A stretch of 64,000 bases of DNA from Ophiura sarsii. Its lineage: Eukaryota; Echinodermata; Ophiuroidea; Amphilepidida; Ophiuridae. Position 1 is the stretch's first letter. Every line of letters starts with the position of its first letter. The stretch spans positions 75,253,062 through 75,317,061 of the forward strand of contig CM069446.1 of the NCBI GenBank assembly GCA_035610835.1, given 5' to 3'. The notes under the pieces were generated by a model, which saw only the letters and a list, made by a program, of their open reading frames with translations, searched no databases and was not told the origin of the DNA. Made by a program: the position numbers and the translations under genes. Positions 54,980 through 64,000 of the stretch are shown one piece after another.

Positions 54980-56285
54980 TCACCTTTATAGCGGTAGTAA
55001 AGATGCTATCTTCTAAAGATAATGTTTCATTGCATACATTTTAGCAATAATGAAGTTGCTATCTATTTAAGATAGTCTTTTCGCTTCATGCCCTAGTTGC
55101 TATCTTCTGAAGATAACTTTTCATTGCATACATTTTAGCAATAATGAAGTTGCTATCTTCTGAAGATAGTCTTTTCGCTTCATCCTCTTTAGCGAAAGTG
55201 AAGTTGCTATCTTCTAAAGATAACTTTTCATTGCATACATTTTAGCAATAATGAAGTTGCTATCTTCTGAAGATAGTCTTTTCGCTTCATCCTCTTTAGC
55301 GAAAGTGAAGTTGCTATCTTCTAAAGATAACTTTACATTGCATACCTTTTAGCAACAAGGAAGTTGCTATCTTCTGAAAATATTCTTTTCCCTTCATGCC
55401 CTAGTTGCTATCTTCTAAAGATAACTTTTCATTGCATACATGTTAGCAATAATGAAGTTGTTATCTTCTAAAGATAGTCTTTTCGCTTCATCCTCTTTAG
55501 CGATAGCGAAGTTGCTATCTTCTAAAGATAACTTTTCATTGCATACCTTTTAGCAATAATGAAGTTGTTATCTTCTGAAGATAGTCTTTTCGCTTCATCC
55601 TCTTAGCGAAAGTGAAGTTGCTATCTTCTAAAGATACTTTTCATTGCATACATTTTAGCGATAGTGAAGTTGCTATCTTCTAAAGATAACTTTTTATTGC
55701 ATACATTTTAGCAATAATGAAGTTGCTATCTTCTGAAGATAGTCTTTTCGCTTCATCCTCTTTAGCGAAAGTGAAGTAGCTATCTTCTAAAGATAACTTT
55801 ACATTGCATATCTTTTAGCAACAAGGAAGTTGCTATCTTCTGAAAATATTCTTTTCCCTTCATGCCCTAGTTGCTATCTTCTAAAGATAACTTTTCATTG
55901 CATACATGTTAGCAATAATGAAGTTGTTATCTTCTAAAGATAGTCTTTTCGCTTCATCCTCTTTAGCAATAGCGAAGTTGCTATCTTCTAAAGATAACTT
56001 TTCATTGCATACATTTTAGCGATAGTGAAGTTGCTATCTTCTGAAGATAGTCTTGTCGCTTCATCCCCTTTAGCGATAGTAAAGTTGCTATTTTCTAAAG
56101 ATAACTTTTCATTGCATACATTTTAGCAATAATGAAGTTGCTATCTTCTGAAGATAGTCTTTTCGCTTCATCCTCTTTAGCGAAAGTGAAGTTGCTATCT
56201 TCTAAAGCTTTTCATTGCATACCTTTTAGCAATAATGATGTTGCTATCTTCTGAAGATAGTCTTTTCGCTTCATCCTCTTTAATA
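54980..56285. repeat. 107-bp dimeric satellite with hairpin cores
   Basis: About twelve units, each made of two related halves of about 53 bp. One half has GCTATCTTCTAAAGATAAC, then TTTTCATTGCATACATTTTA. The other has GCTATCTTCTGAAGATAGTC, then TTTTCGCTTCATCCTCTTTA. Each half begins GAAGTTGCTATCTTCT, so the dimer arose from a single ancestor. The CTATCTTCTGAAGATAG core is a 17-bp near-palindrome. Some units have lost a half or a few bases. Confidence 0.9.
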
Positions 56286-56818
56286 TACCTTTATGCCCCC
56301 ACCAATTTTACCTGTCCGCTTCCTGCTTTCCATAAAATAGGTCGCCTGTCGGATTGGCGTGCTCCATCCCAAACTGACCTGAATGCTGCTGTTTATCAAT
56401 AAATTAAGAATGATGTTCACTACGCTTTTGCATTCACAACCAATTATAAGTATTCAACATAACAATGGTATAATTCAAGTCATATAATACGAAAAGAAAG
56501 TCAAATGGTATAAATAAGACGATATTGAACCATTTGAGGGGAGCAGCGTATAGGCCTTTGTTACGTGGGGAGCAGAGTAGGCCTATAGGCCTGTGTTACG
56601 TAACTGTTTGTTACGCGAGCGTTCGGGGCAGCGCACATTTGCGTATACGCAGCGTAGTTTGACGCAAGACGTTGCGTAGCTACAAGTGTTTGCTGCTGCC
56701 ACGCAAGTAACAAACATAAACACATTTTGCTTAGCTTCTGAACGGTATCGTTCAGTTTTAGCTCCACTGAAAGTTTGATTTTCTTTAACAGGCCTAGGCC
56801 TAAAACCAACAACCGACA
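56286..56818 (+). promoter_or_regulatory. 5' flank of the four-exon gene
   Basis: From about 56520 the sequence is richer in CpG (TTACGCGAGCG, TATACGCAGCG, GACGCAAGACGTTGCG) than the surrounding DNA, consistent with a promoter region. Repeated TAGGCCT words also occur. A TATA box is not obvious. Minus-strand frames here are shadows. Confidence 0.4.
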
Positions 56819-59800
56819 ATGCTGGTGTATTTATTATGCCTAGCAGTTGTCCATCTTATGAGTATAGTGATTCCAGCTCTTGTGGTTGGATACATGCTCA
56901 TGACATCTTTGAGGATGCTGCCGCTCTACCAGAGCGTCCCTCGAGTGCTTCCAGTCTTGCGAGCAATTCAAGCCCGAGACATTCTCCTGGTGTTTATGCT
57001 CCTGGAAGTAATCCTTCTACCAAGTGTCTTCCTGATGGCCCAGATCCTGCTTGCCACTCTGATATGGAGCAGCCTCTATCGAGGGATCATCTCCCATTTC
57101 TGCAGTGCAAAGATCACCTCCCATTTCTCCGGTGCAGATACCACTACCAGTCTTTGTCGCGACAATGATTGCGAAGTCGATCTAGCGTCTGTAGAAAGAT
57201 TTCGGTCAATGAGGAAGAAACGTCGACGAAATGCTGGTAAGTTTTATTAAGATTTATCTTAACACAATAAAATATGGATTCTTTGTAAAAGTGGAAATAT
57301 TCAGGTAGTTATGACATGCAAATGAAATAAAAAGTTGATGCGCCGGCATATCAATCAACAAAAAGAAAAAAGGTTTACTGTAACATTTGTAATTATAAAT
57401 TCTTACCGATGAAGAATATTCCATCAGAATTAGTCCTATATAAACGATAGGCCTGAATCATGGCCATATGATCTCCATGACACATGCGGATTGATTTGGT
57501 TTTCGTGTTCATTTGGTTGTCAACAGAAACAATGGGCCAGATTGTTTTAGGGATTTTAATTTTAAAAAGCCCCCTTACTCTTTATTGGCCACAATTGAAA
57601 TCCAGGTGTCAAAAACGACCAATATCAATTTGTAGGCCTGTGGTGGTAATTTTTTGATTTTCTATATTCACTTTATTAATAAAATAGGAAGACGACCTCG
57701 ACCCAAACGTTGTAGAGAATGCTCGGATCGACCTGAGATCGACGAAATGAGAGCTCGGATGATGAAAGCCGCAGATGCGTCAAGCAAGTGTGTCAAACAC
57801 GCCACCCCGGATTGCAATGGAGACCATGATGTGGGGACGTATTGTCCATTTGAAAAGCGTTTTCCAAAGAAGAAGCAACCACGCCGATCTGGTAGGTGCA
57901 GCTTTCTTTATTTGATAATATCTTTCATTCTTTTTTGTTTTGTTCTTTTTTTTAAATTCTTAATTGATTCATAACAACAAAAATGAAATCGAGTTAAACA
58001 TAAATGATATATTTCAAACATTATTTTGGGACCGTGAGCGGCAAGACCGTGAGGCGGGGGACTCACCAGAGGGCTAGGGGATGGTCAAGTCCTGCCTATT
58101 CGATTGGCCGCACCATTCAGTATGTGTCTATTTTGTCCATTCCATTACCACAGCAAAGAAGACTCGATGTAGGTCAGCCAGGTGTAAATCCCAACAAGAG
58201 GCTGCAGAGAGACCAGAAGTAATGGTGATGAAGGAACGAATGATGAAAGCCACTGCGGCAGCATTGAAACACGCCAAGAACCTACAGAATCGCCTGGTGA
58301 CCAACACCTACCCAGGTGTCCCCTCACCGACTGCGGTGGTGGTTAACCACCCGACTGTCCCTCACAACGCCGACAACAAAAACAAGATGTGTGCTCTATT
58401 GCAAAAAGGTTTACAAGCGTTCCAGCATCTCGGACAGGGAGAGTCAAACCTCGGCTCACATGTGGAGGATGTATCAACTGGTAAGAGCAAAACAAATAAT
58501 TAACAATTTATTAATTTAACCATACACCTAGCACAAAAAGTCCCGGACCAGGTGCTTTGATGTTGGCTAATACAAAATAGATAATCGGTACCAAAAATCG
58601 AAGATATACAAGCAAATTTATTTTCCGCAGTATGATACCTTTTAAAAAAAAAATTGAATGGATACTTTTTGAAGTTCTGGCGATTTCAATGACCGCGCAT
58701 AACAACAGCAAAGTTGCACTAGAAATGTTTTTTACGGGGATATCATTGATTTGTGTGAGATTACGCAGTGAAAATATGTGTGTAAAGACTCACAGCTAAT
58801 CAGCAAAAGATGCTTAATCTTCACAGCTATAATAGTCACACACTTTATACCGCAATCACTCCAGACCCATTCATCCAGATACCTAGGTGGCTGGTTCAGA
58901 TATCTATTTTGAATACGCCAGCATCAAGACACCTGGTCAGGGACTTTTTGTGCTAGGTGTATATATATTATACATATATAAACAAAATTAAACCTTTTAG
59001 TTATACGTTTTACTGCTAATAAGTAAACTATTAACTATAGCAGCTTCGTCAAACTAGCAACCCTGTCTAGTTGCAACAGGAGGATTTCTTGTTGCTAGAT
59101 GGCGCCGTTGTAGTTAGAGGCGTAATTCCTATATGAGTGGATCGTAGACAGTTGTTAGTCTGACGAAGCTGCTATAGCAGTGAAACGTAATTATTTTTGG
59201 ATCTGGTCCACAACGATTAAGGGTTGGTTTTAACCCCTTTAAAAATGAACAATTTTTAAGAACTAAAATTCAAAATGCTGTTAGACTTTGCATGAACTCC
59301 GATATGAACAGTGATGAATAAGGCCACAAAACCCTCTTACGGGCCCGACCGACCCATTTTCTTTTTCTTCGAATTTTCAAAAATAAAACAACAAATTTGA
59401 ACATAAGATATTGAATTTCTTTTAACATTTCGAAAATTTCTATTACAGGAAAAGTCCGGGTACAAAAGAAGAAATCGGGACAATCCCAGCAACAGCACCG
59501 CCGGGTTAAGAAAGCATCCATCCTGGACGAAATGAATAGCATATCACCTAATATGAACTTGAAAGGCAGCGCTTCTTCTAAACCTCTGGAAGTTCACCCA
59601 GTTCAGAGGCCTCTGATTTCGGAAAATGCTTTATCCAAGAACTTCTTATCAATGCTTTCAACCATGGTCAAAGCACCGACAATGTCAGCATCCGTAGATT
59701 CGACCAAAGCCGACACTCCAGCGAAATGTTCAGTCCTTCCTGTCCGTGTCATCATTCCGACTGCCCAACAACCGATTGTCAATCCAGTCGTAGTTTCGGC

Positions 59801-60221
59801 AAATATCATCAAATCCCAGACGTTCAAACCGGCGTCTCAACCGTTAAAGCCATCACGTTGGATAGGTCCTCGTCGGAAATCCAATTTCGCTAAATTGGCA
59901 GAATTTACAAATGAAATTGTCACTCAAACAGACATGCCTCAGATGGTCAAACCTAAGATGCCACCATCAAAGCCATCTCGATGGATTGGCCCTCGCCGGA
60001 AATCTAATTGCATAAAGTTGCCACAATTTACCAATGAAATCATCTCTCAATCAGAAATCATAAGGCCCCGACCAATCCGGCCATTTGTCCCTAAATCTAA
60101 CATAATAATTCAGCCCCCGAAACCTACATCTCAGAATTTCAAAATTGGTTTTAGATCGAATAATTCAGAAAGAGGAGGCGTGTTTAATGGAAAGGGAGGA
60201 TGGGAGCATTCGAATAATTAA
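56819..60221 (+). CDS. Unrecognised four-exon gene: two hydrophobic segments, basic repeats (about 573 aa)
   Basis: Exons 56819-57236, 57688-57891, 58154-58480 and 59449-60221 join in frame. All three introns are phase 1 with GT...AG borders (GCTG|GTAAGT, TCTG|GTAGGT, ACTG|GTAAGA; acceptors AATAG|GA, CACAG|CA, TACAG|GA). The ATG at 56819 follows in-frame stops. Exon 1 encodes hydrophobic segments at residues about 3-29 and 55-83, then a basic end (RSMRKKRRRNA). Exons 2 and 3 are related: KRCRECSDRPEIDEMRARMM against RPEVMVMKERMMKA, each starting with a basic RCR stretch. Exon 4 holds two copies, 41 residues apart (451-462 and 492-503), of PSRWIGPRRKSN followed by KLxxFTNEI. I recognise no family. 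It may be a membrane-anchored protein with a long basic, probably disordered tail. A poly(A) signal lies at 60345. Confidence 0.75.
58525..58959. mobile_element. 435-bp TA-flanked MITE in intron 3
   Basis: CACCTAGCACAAAAAGTCCC at the left is mirrored by GGGACTTTTTGTGCTAGGTG at the right, with TA on each side. Non-coding, within the third intron of the gene at 56819. Confidence 0.85.
59034..59178. mobile_element. Short inverted-repeat element in intron 3
   Basis: ATAGCAGCTTCGTCAAACTA at about 59037 is mirrored by TAGTCTGACGAAGCTGCTAT ending at about 59176. It is about 140 bp, with GTTGCAAC words between. Confidence 0.7.
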
Positions 60222-60344
60222 TCAGGGTGGGAATATGCGTTAATATCAGAATTAATTATGGCAATTTTTAGCACCGGTCATAATTTTACTCATTTCACGG
60301 TACACTTAACATGCTTAATATACCGGATTGTGATAATTATGCTC

Positions 60345-60350
60345 AATAAA
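60345..60350 (+). other. Polyadenylation signal of the four-exon gene
   Basis: AATAAA, about 125 bp past the TAA stop at 60219-60221. No competing signal lies between. Confidence 0.6.
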
Positions 60351-60464
60351 CTGGCGTTCTTTTACTAATTAATTTTTAGTTTCTGTTGCGTTTATCATGT
60401 TCATTCATACCATGTTTGTATTGTTACCAGAACAGTCGGTCTATAACTCTATTTGCCTTCCTCT

Positions 60465-60602
60465 GGACAGTGACGTATCTTAACTTATGGGCGCAGCTTT
60501 TACGCACGCGTATGTATCTTCCGTCTTTCAACGCTAGCGCCTCAAGTAGTCGCTCGCGTTATGTGCTGCAATAAGTAGAAATATGCAGTTACGTCACTGT
60601 CT
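60465..60602. mobile_element. Short MITE with ACAGTGACGTA termini
   Basis: ACAGTGACGTATCTTAA at the left and TTACGTCACTGT at the right are inverted. The interior has AACGCTAGCGCCTC and GTCGCTCGCGTTA words. No code. Confidence 0.6.
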
Positions 60603-60714
60603 CGTGATGGACAAATAGACTATGATGTGTCGCTGCCTATTACAAGCTCGTCAGCGAGCAGAGTAGCATCGCCCGGGGGTCAGGGTGGGTGGTGTTGCAG
60701 AGTGCCTACGGGCT

Positions 60715-60875
60715 AAAACGGCAAGCGAAAGGAAAAGAAAGGAAGAAAATGAAGAGGGAAGGAAACGAAAAGGAAAGGAAAAGAAAGTGAGTCGAGGAAG
60801 ATAAAAAGGGAGGCTAGGGAAAAGGAAAGAGAAACACAAAGGGTAGGAAGGAAAGAGAGGAAAGAAAAGAAGTAT
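60715..60875. repeat. Purine-rich GGAAA tract
   Basis: Irregular GGAAAAGAAAGGAAGAAAAT-type sequence. The minus-strand Phe/Leu/Ser frame is compositional. Confidence 0.85.
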
Positions 60876-61007
60876 GTAGATAGTTGATCAGGAAGTGAAA
60901 ATCGAAAAGAAACTTAACCATCCAAACACTTGATTATTGAGCGTGCATTACATGACTTTTATCAAGGCCAAGGTTATTATAGGACCGGGAAAGGAACCCC
61001 TTTCCAC

Positions 61008-61335
61008 TCCCGGGGGGGGGGGGGGGGGGGGGGGGGGTACTCACGTATGTAAGGCATACGGGGATGTGCCGCTCCAGTGGGTCGTTTTTTCATGAGACAT
61101 CCTTAGCCATGGGTAGGCTTTTCAACTGAAAAATCCTTAGACATGGGTCTATTTTCGCGAAAATTTGCAAAAATTAGTTCTTTTTCCCGATATTTGGCGA
61201 ATATTTGGTCTCAAATGAAGCAAAACCCCTAAAAATGGGTACCGATTTTTCCAAAATCACCCTTAAAAATGGGTAGGGGTTTTGAATCTCCAGCGGCACA
61301 CCCCGACAAAACCAAATCTGAGTACCCCCCGGCTT
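61008..61335. repeat. GGGGTACTC...GAGTACCCC dispersed repeat
   Basis: A G run and GTACTCACG at the left (61014-61045) and TGAGTACCCCCCGG at the right (61318-61331) form short inverted ends. The interior has GGGGATGTGCCGCTCCAGTG and, mirrored, CTCCAGCGGCACACCCCG, plus repeated CCTTAGxCATGGGTxxG and CCxxTAAAAATGGGTA words. I recall this layout as a widespread non-autonomous repeat of marine invertebrates. Confidence 0.6.
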
Positions 61336-62155
61336 CCACTTTGCCTTTGAGGGAATTGCGCCTATATATTGGAGAATCTAAACAATATACTTATAATCCG
61401 CCTGGATTTGCTTTAAAGGTGTTATAGCAGTGATTGGTATATCTCTGCAACTAAACATCACACCAACTTGATACTATCGCCATGTAAGAATAATATGATT
61501 ATACTCGACAATATTGTGTATGCATTACTGAGCTAATGGCTAATTTGCATAATTAGTTAGCGATAAGCTGACATTTTCAAAAAAATGTAGCTCATCAACC
61601 GAATATCACACAAGGTTCAATGAGATGTCATATTGAAGCTCTTGCAAAGATCTAGTAAATGAACCTGTTTCCACAGGGGGTAACGTTGCATACACAAGGA
61701 TAGTATTCAAAAGCATACACACCCATTCTGAATAAATCCCTAGATTGTAAAACAATGACATTTTTGTACTATTGAGTTTAGGTATATTAACTAGATTACA
61801 GTTGAAGGCATATGCTGGCCAACTTTTACAAGTTTTGATTCCACATTTTTTTGCAATCCGAAAACTGGTTAAAAAGTAACAATGTGACAAAAATCCATTT
61901 AAAAACTTACAAGTCTTAAACATAGGAAGTGCCGACATCATGTTATTAATTGATTAATTCGCATAAATATAGTTATTTTTTCTTTATTTTTATTTTCCAT
62001 CTCAAAATAATACACATCACAGTACTTATTTATCATGAAAATGGAAAATTGAAAGAAACAAATATTTTTGGGGTTTGAGGGATCTAAACACTGCTATTTA
62101 ACCAATCATCATAAGAAATAGGAATATCACAAGGGCGATAGCACTATTTTGGCTG
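61336..62155. other. No recognisable gene
   Basis: AT-rich. The 111-codon minus frame (61606-61941) has no known domain and I do not call it. Confidence 0.4.
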
Positions 62156-62164
62156 CGCCTCGTT

Positions 62165-62430
62165 GTCCTATTTGATATTGCTTACTCCCGTGTGTCACGG
62201 CACGACGGATAAACGAGATGTGCTAAAACATTAACACTTTTATTCTCTGAATATCAAAATTAAATAAATTGTTAAAATTAGTAATACTCTGAGAAACATT
62301 TCGCATTGAAGGCGCACTCCAATAAGTATCTCAGTGCCCCTTTAAATATTGCTTACTCCCGTGTGGCATGGCACGACGGATACCCGAGATGTGCTAAAAA
62401 CAATAACTTTATTCTCTAAATCAAATAAAT
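62165..62430. repeat. Two direct repeats of about 90 bp
   Basis: ATATTGCTTACTCCCGTGTG, GGCACGACGGATA, CGAGATGTGCTAAAA and TTATTCTCT occur at 62174 and again at 62347, about 173 bp apart. Confidence 0.8.
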
Positions 62431-62683
62431 GTTACTACAAAATTGGCAATATTACTAATTGGGAACAAACCCTTTACAACCAAATTGGGGAACCATTATT
62501 ACGACGTCTGCCTGAAAAAGCAGTATGTATAGATCACATTCATTGTATACATCATGTACATGACCGTGACCAGACTAATAACCTTTCTGAATTACAAACA
62601 CGTTATTTATTTATCACCATTGTGCAAGTCTATTGCACCGATTTTTCAATGTTGATGTTGGCGTAATTGGGGTGAAGGTATTC

Positions 62684-62925
62684 TGCGAGTTGCGAGTAGC
62701 GAGTTGCGAGTTGCTAGTTGCGAGTTGCGAGTTCGAGTTGCGAGTGCGAGTTGCGTGTTCGAGTTGCGAGTTGCAAGTTGCAAGTTCAAATGTGCGAGTT
62801 GCGAGTTGGATTTTGCGAGTTCGAGTTGCGAGTTGTGAGTTGCGAGTTTAAATGTGCGAGTTGCGAGTTGGATTTTGCGAGTTAATATTTGCGAGTTGTC
62901 AAATGCGAGTTGCGAGTTCTTCATA
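62684..62925. repeat. GCGAGTT heptamer minisatellite
   Basis: Tandem TTGCGAGTTGCGAGTTCGAG units with higher-order pieces such as AAATGTGCGAGTTGCGAGTT followed by GGATTTTGCGAG, seen at least twice. Frames across it are repeat translations. Confidence 0.9.
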
Positions 62926-63359
62926 TTTTCACAAATAAATCAAAAGGGTGTTATAACTTTTTTAGGAAATTAAAGGGGGTCATAATTTTTTTCACGTACC
63001 AATATTTCAAGACAAAATTTGAGCATTTTATCGCACGCATTTTCTTACTAAATTAGGTTAAACTAGACCATAATTTGACAATTTAAGCGTAAAATGGCAA
63101 AAAAAAATGGCGCCCTTAACACGCATCTTCTTTTCTTCATGCCATGCACCACTAAAATAATTCTCAAACACAATTCATTTACAAGTGGCAAAAAGAAAGA
63201 CAAATTGCGAAGAATCAGCGCACACATTTACCAAGAGCAGGACATGGGTGCTGATGGAAGTCCATGGTAAATCTGACAGCGAAGTTGAAGATGCAAGAAT
63301 ACAAGACAGTCATACACAAGTAGTGATGCAGATGATGCACCCACCCCTTCAAATGTGTA

Positions 63360-63565
63360 TGCTTATTGTATTTGTAGGCCTGTGTGTGTGTAAAAATGGG
63401 GGTCATAACTTTTTCTACGTTCCAGAGGGGTGGTGGGGGGGGGGGGGATGTCATAACTTTTTAGTATCTAGGAAAGTGGGGTCATGTTTTTTTCGTTTGT
63501 CACTTTCTTCCAGCTACCGCGCCCCCCCCCCCCTCCCCTCCGGTAAAAATAATGAACGGTCCCTA
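63360..63565. repeat. G/C-tract inverted element, related to 3541-4363
   Basis: GGGGGTCATAACTTTTTCTA, a second GTCATAACTTTTTAG with a G run between, then a C run (63512-63525) and ATGAACGGTCCCTAATGG. The terminal GGACCGTTCAT is the same as at 3543. Frames across it are not genes. Confidence 0.55.
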
Positions 63566-64000
63566 ATGGATCCTTCTGCAATCAAATATCTTGATGTGAA
63601 AACAAAATCATAGCCCAAAAAGTGCTCGCAACATACACCTTTACAAAACAGGCCAAAAAAAGGGGAGTTTGTTTCACATACATTTGGCAAAGAAAGCTAT
63701 AGTATTAAATAATGTATAATTTGTTTCTTTGTTTATTGTGATTTTGCCCACTTATCTTTTGGCCGCTTCACAGTAAATTGTTGTTATTTTTTACACGTAC
63801 AAACAAATGAAATTGGGCTGATCACTATGAATATGCGGCTCCACATACTTACACATACAACATGTATAGGTATGTGAGGCAGGGGTAGAGGTAAATGAAA
63901 GTTTTGAAGCATCAATTTGTTTTTGAAATTCCAATAATAGGGTGGGGGGGGGGGGGGGGGAGTTGGGCAAAAATGTTTGAGCACATGATTATATCCCCAA
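63566..64000. other. Window end, no gene
   Basis: AT-rich with a G run at 63944-63960. No feature crosses the end that I can identify. Confidence 0.4.

Noticed and set aside
61606..61941. 111-codon minus frame
   Set aside because: No domain, atypical composition and AT-rich context; chance frame is more likely.
62349..62666. 105-codon plus frame
   Set aside because: It begins inside a direct repeat and has no recognisable domain; not enough to call a gene.

Overview
The window is eukaryotic, gene-poor and repeat-dense. It is AT-rich and broken by about thirty homopolymeric G/C tracts. It carries spliced introns with GT/AG borders, non-LTR retrotransposons of two clades, a DIRS/Ngaro-type tyrosine-recombinase retroelement, many TA-flanked (Tc1/mariner-type) and TTAA-flanked inverted-repeat elements, and tRNA-derived SINEs. 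This mixture fits a marine invertebrate, most likely a deuterostome such as an echinoderm; that placement is inference, since no rRNA or conserved housekeeping gene is present. A 100-base run of N (50901-51000) marks an assembly gap.

Three protein-coding genes look real. Two are paralogous immunoglobulin-superfamily receptors on the minus strand (10542-12038 and 21301-22917). Each lies in one uninterrupted coding exon: signal peptide, two Ig-like domains, one transmembrane helix and a cytoplasmic tail. The ectodomains and 5' flanks are clearly related, but the tails differ completely. The first carries an ITAM-spaced pair (YEDI, seven residues, YEEI) plus a further YEEI. The second carries four YANA motifs and two C-terminal ITIM-type motifs (LEYADL, VMYASV). 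They look like a paired activating/inhibitory receptor set. The third gene (56819-60221, plus strand) has four exons joined by phase-1 introns and encodes about 573 residues with two N-terminal hydrophobic segments, a pair of related exons and a tandem WIGPRRKSN repeat. I do not recognise its family.

Layout. 0.3-3.2 kb: a minisatellite split by a palindromic Tc1 element. 3.5-5.5 kb: C-tract inverted-repeat element and hairpin. 6-9.5 kb: decayed DIRS-type element with an internal inversion. 10.2-16.6 kb: Ig receptor 1 and its 5' flank, interrupted by a MITE and a CR1-like LINE. 16.6-21.1 kb: fold-back element, RLE-type LINE remnant, SINE, MITEs. 21.3-31.8 kb: Ig receptor 2 and the second copy of the same flank, interrupted by a MITE and by a 6-kb long-TIR element. 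That element contains a TTAA palindrome, a satellite of nuclear-receptor-like direct repeats and three tandem tRNA-Asp-like SINEs. 32-56 kb: no convincing gene, but a chain of inverted-repeat elements and satellites, including a 2.9-kb element reiterating a GATGCTACATGGACACC motif, a field of GAGTGA/TCACTC motifs, an alternating A-B-A-B-A satellite and a 107-bp dimeric hairpin satellite. 56.5-60.4 kb: the four-exon gene. 60.4-64 kb: more repeats.

The shared flanks of the two Ig receptors, interrupted by different elements in each copy, indicate a local segmental duplication followed by independent insertions. In two cases one paralog serves as the empty-site reference that dates and delimits an insertion in the other.
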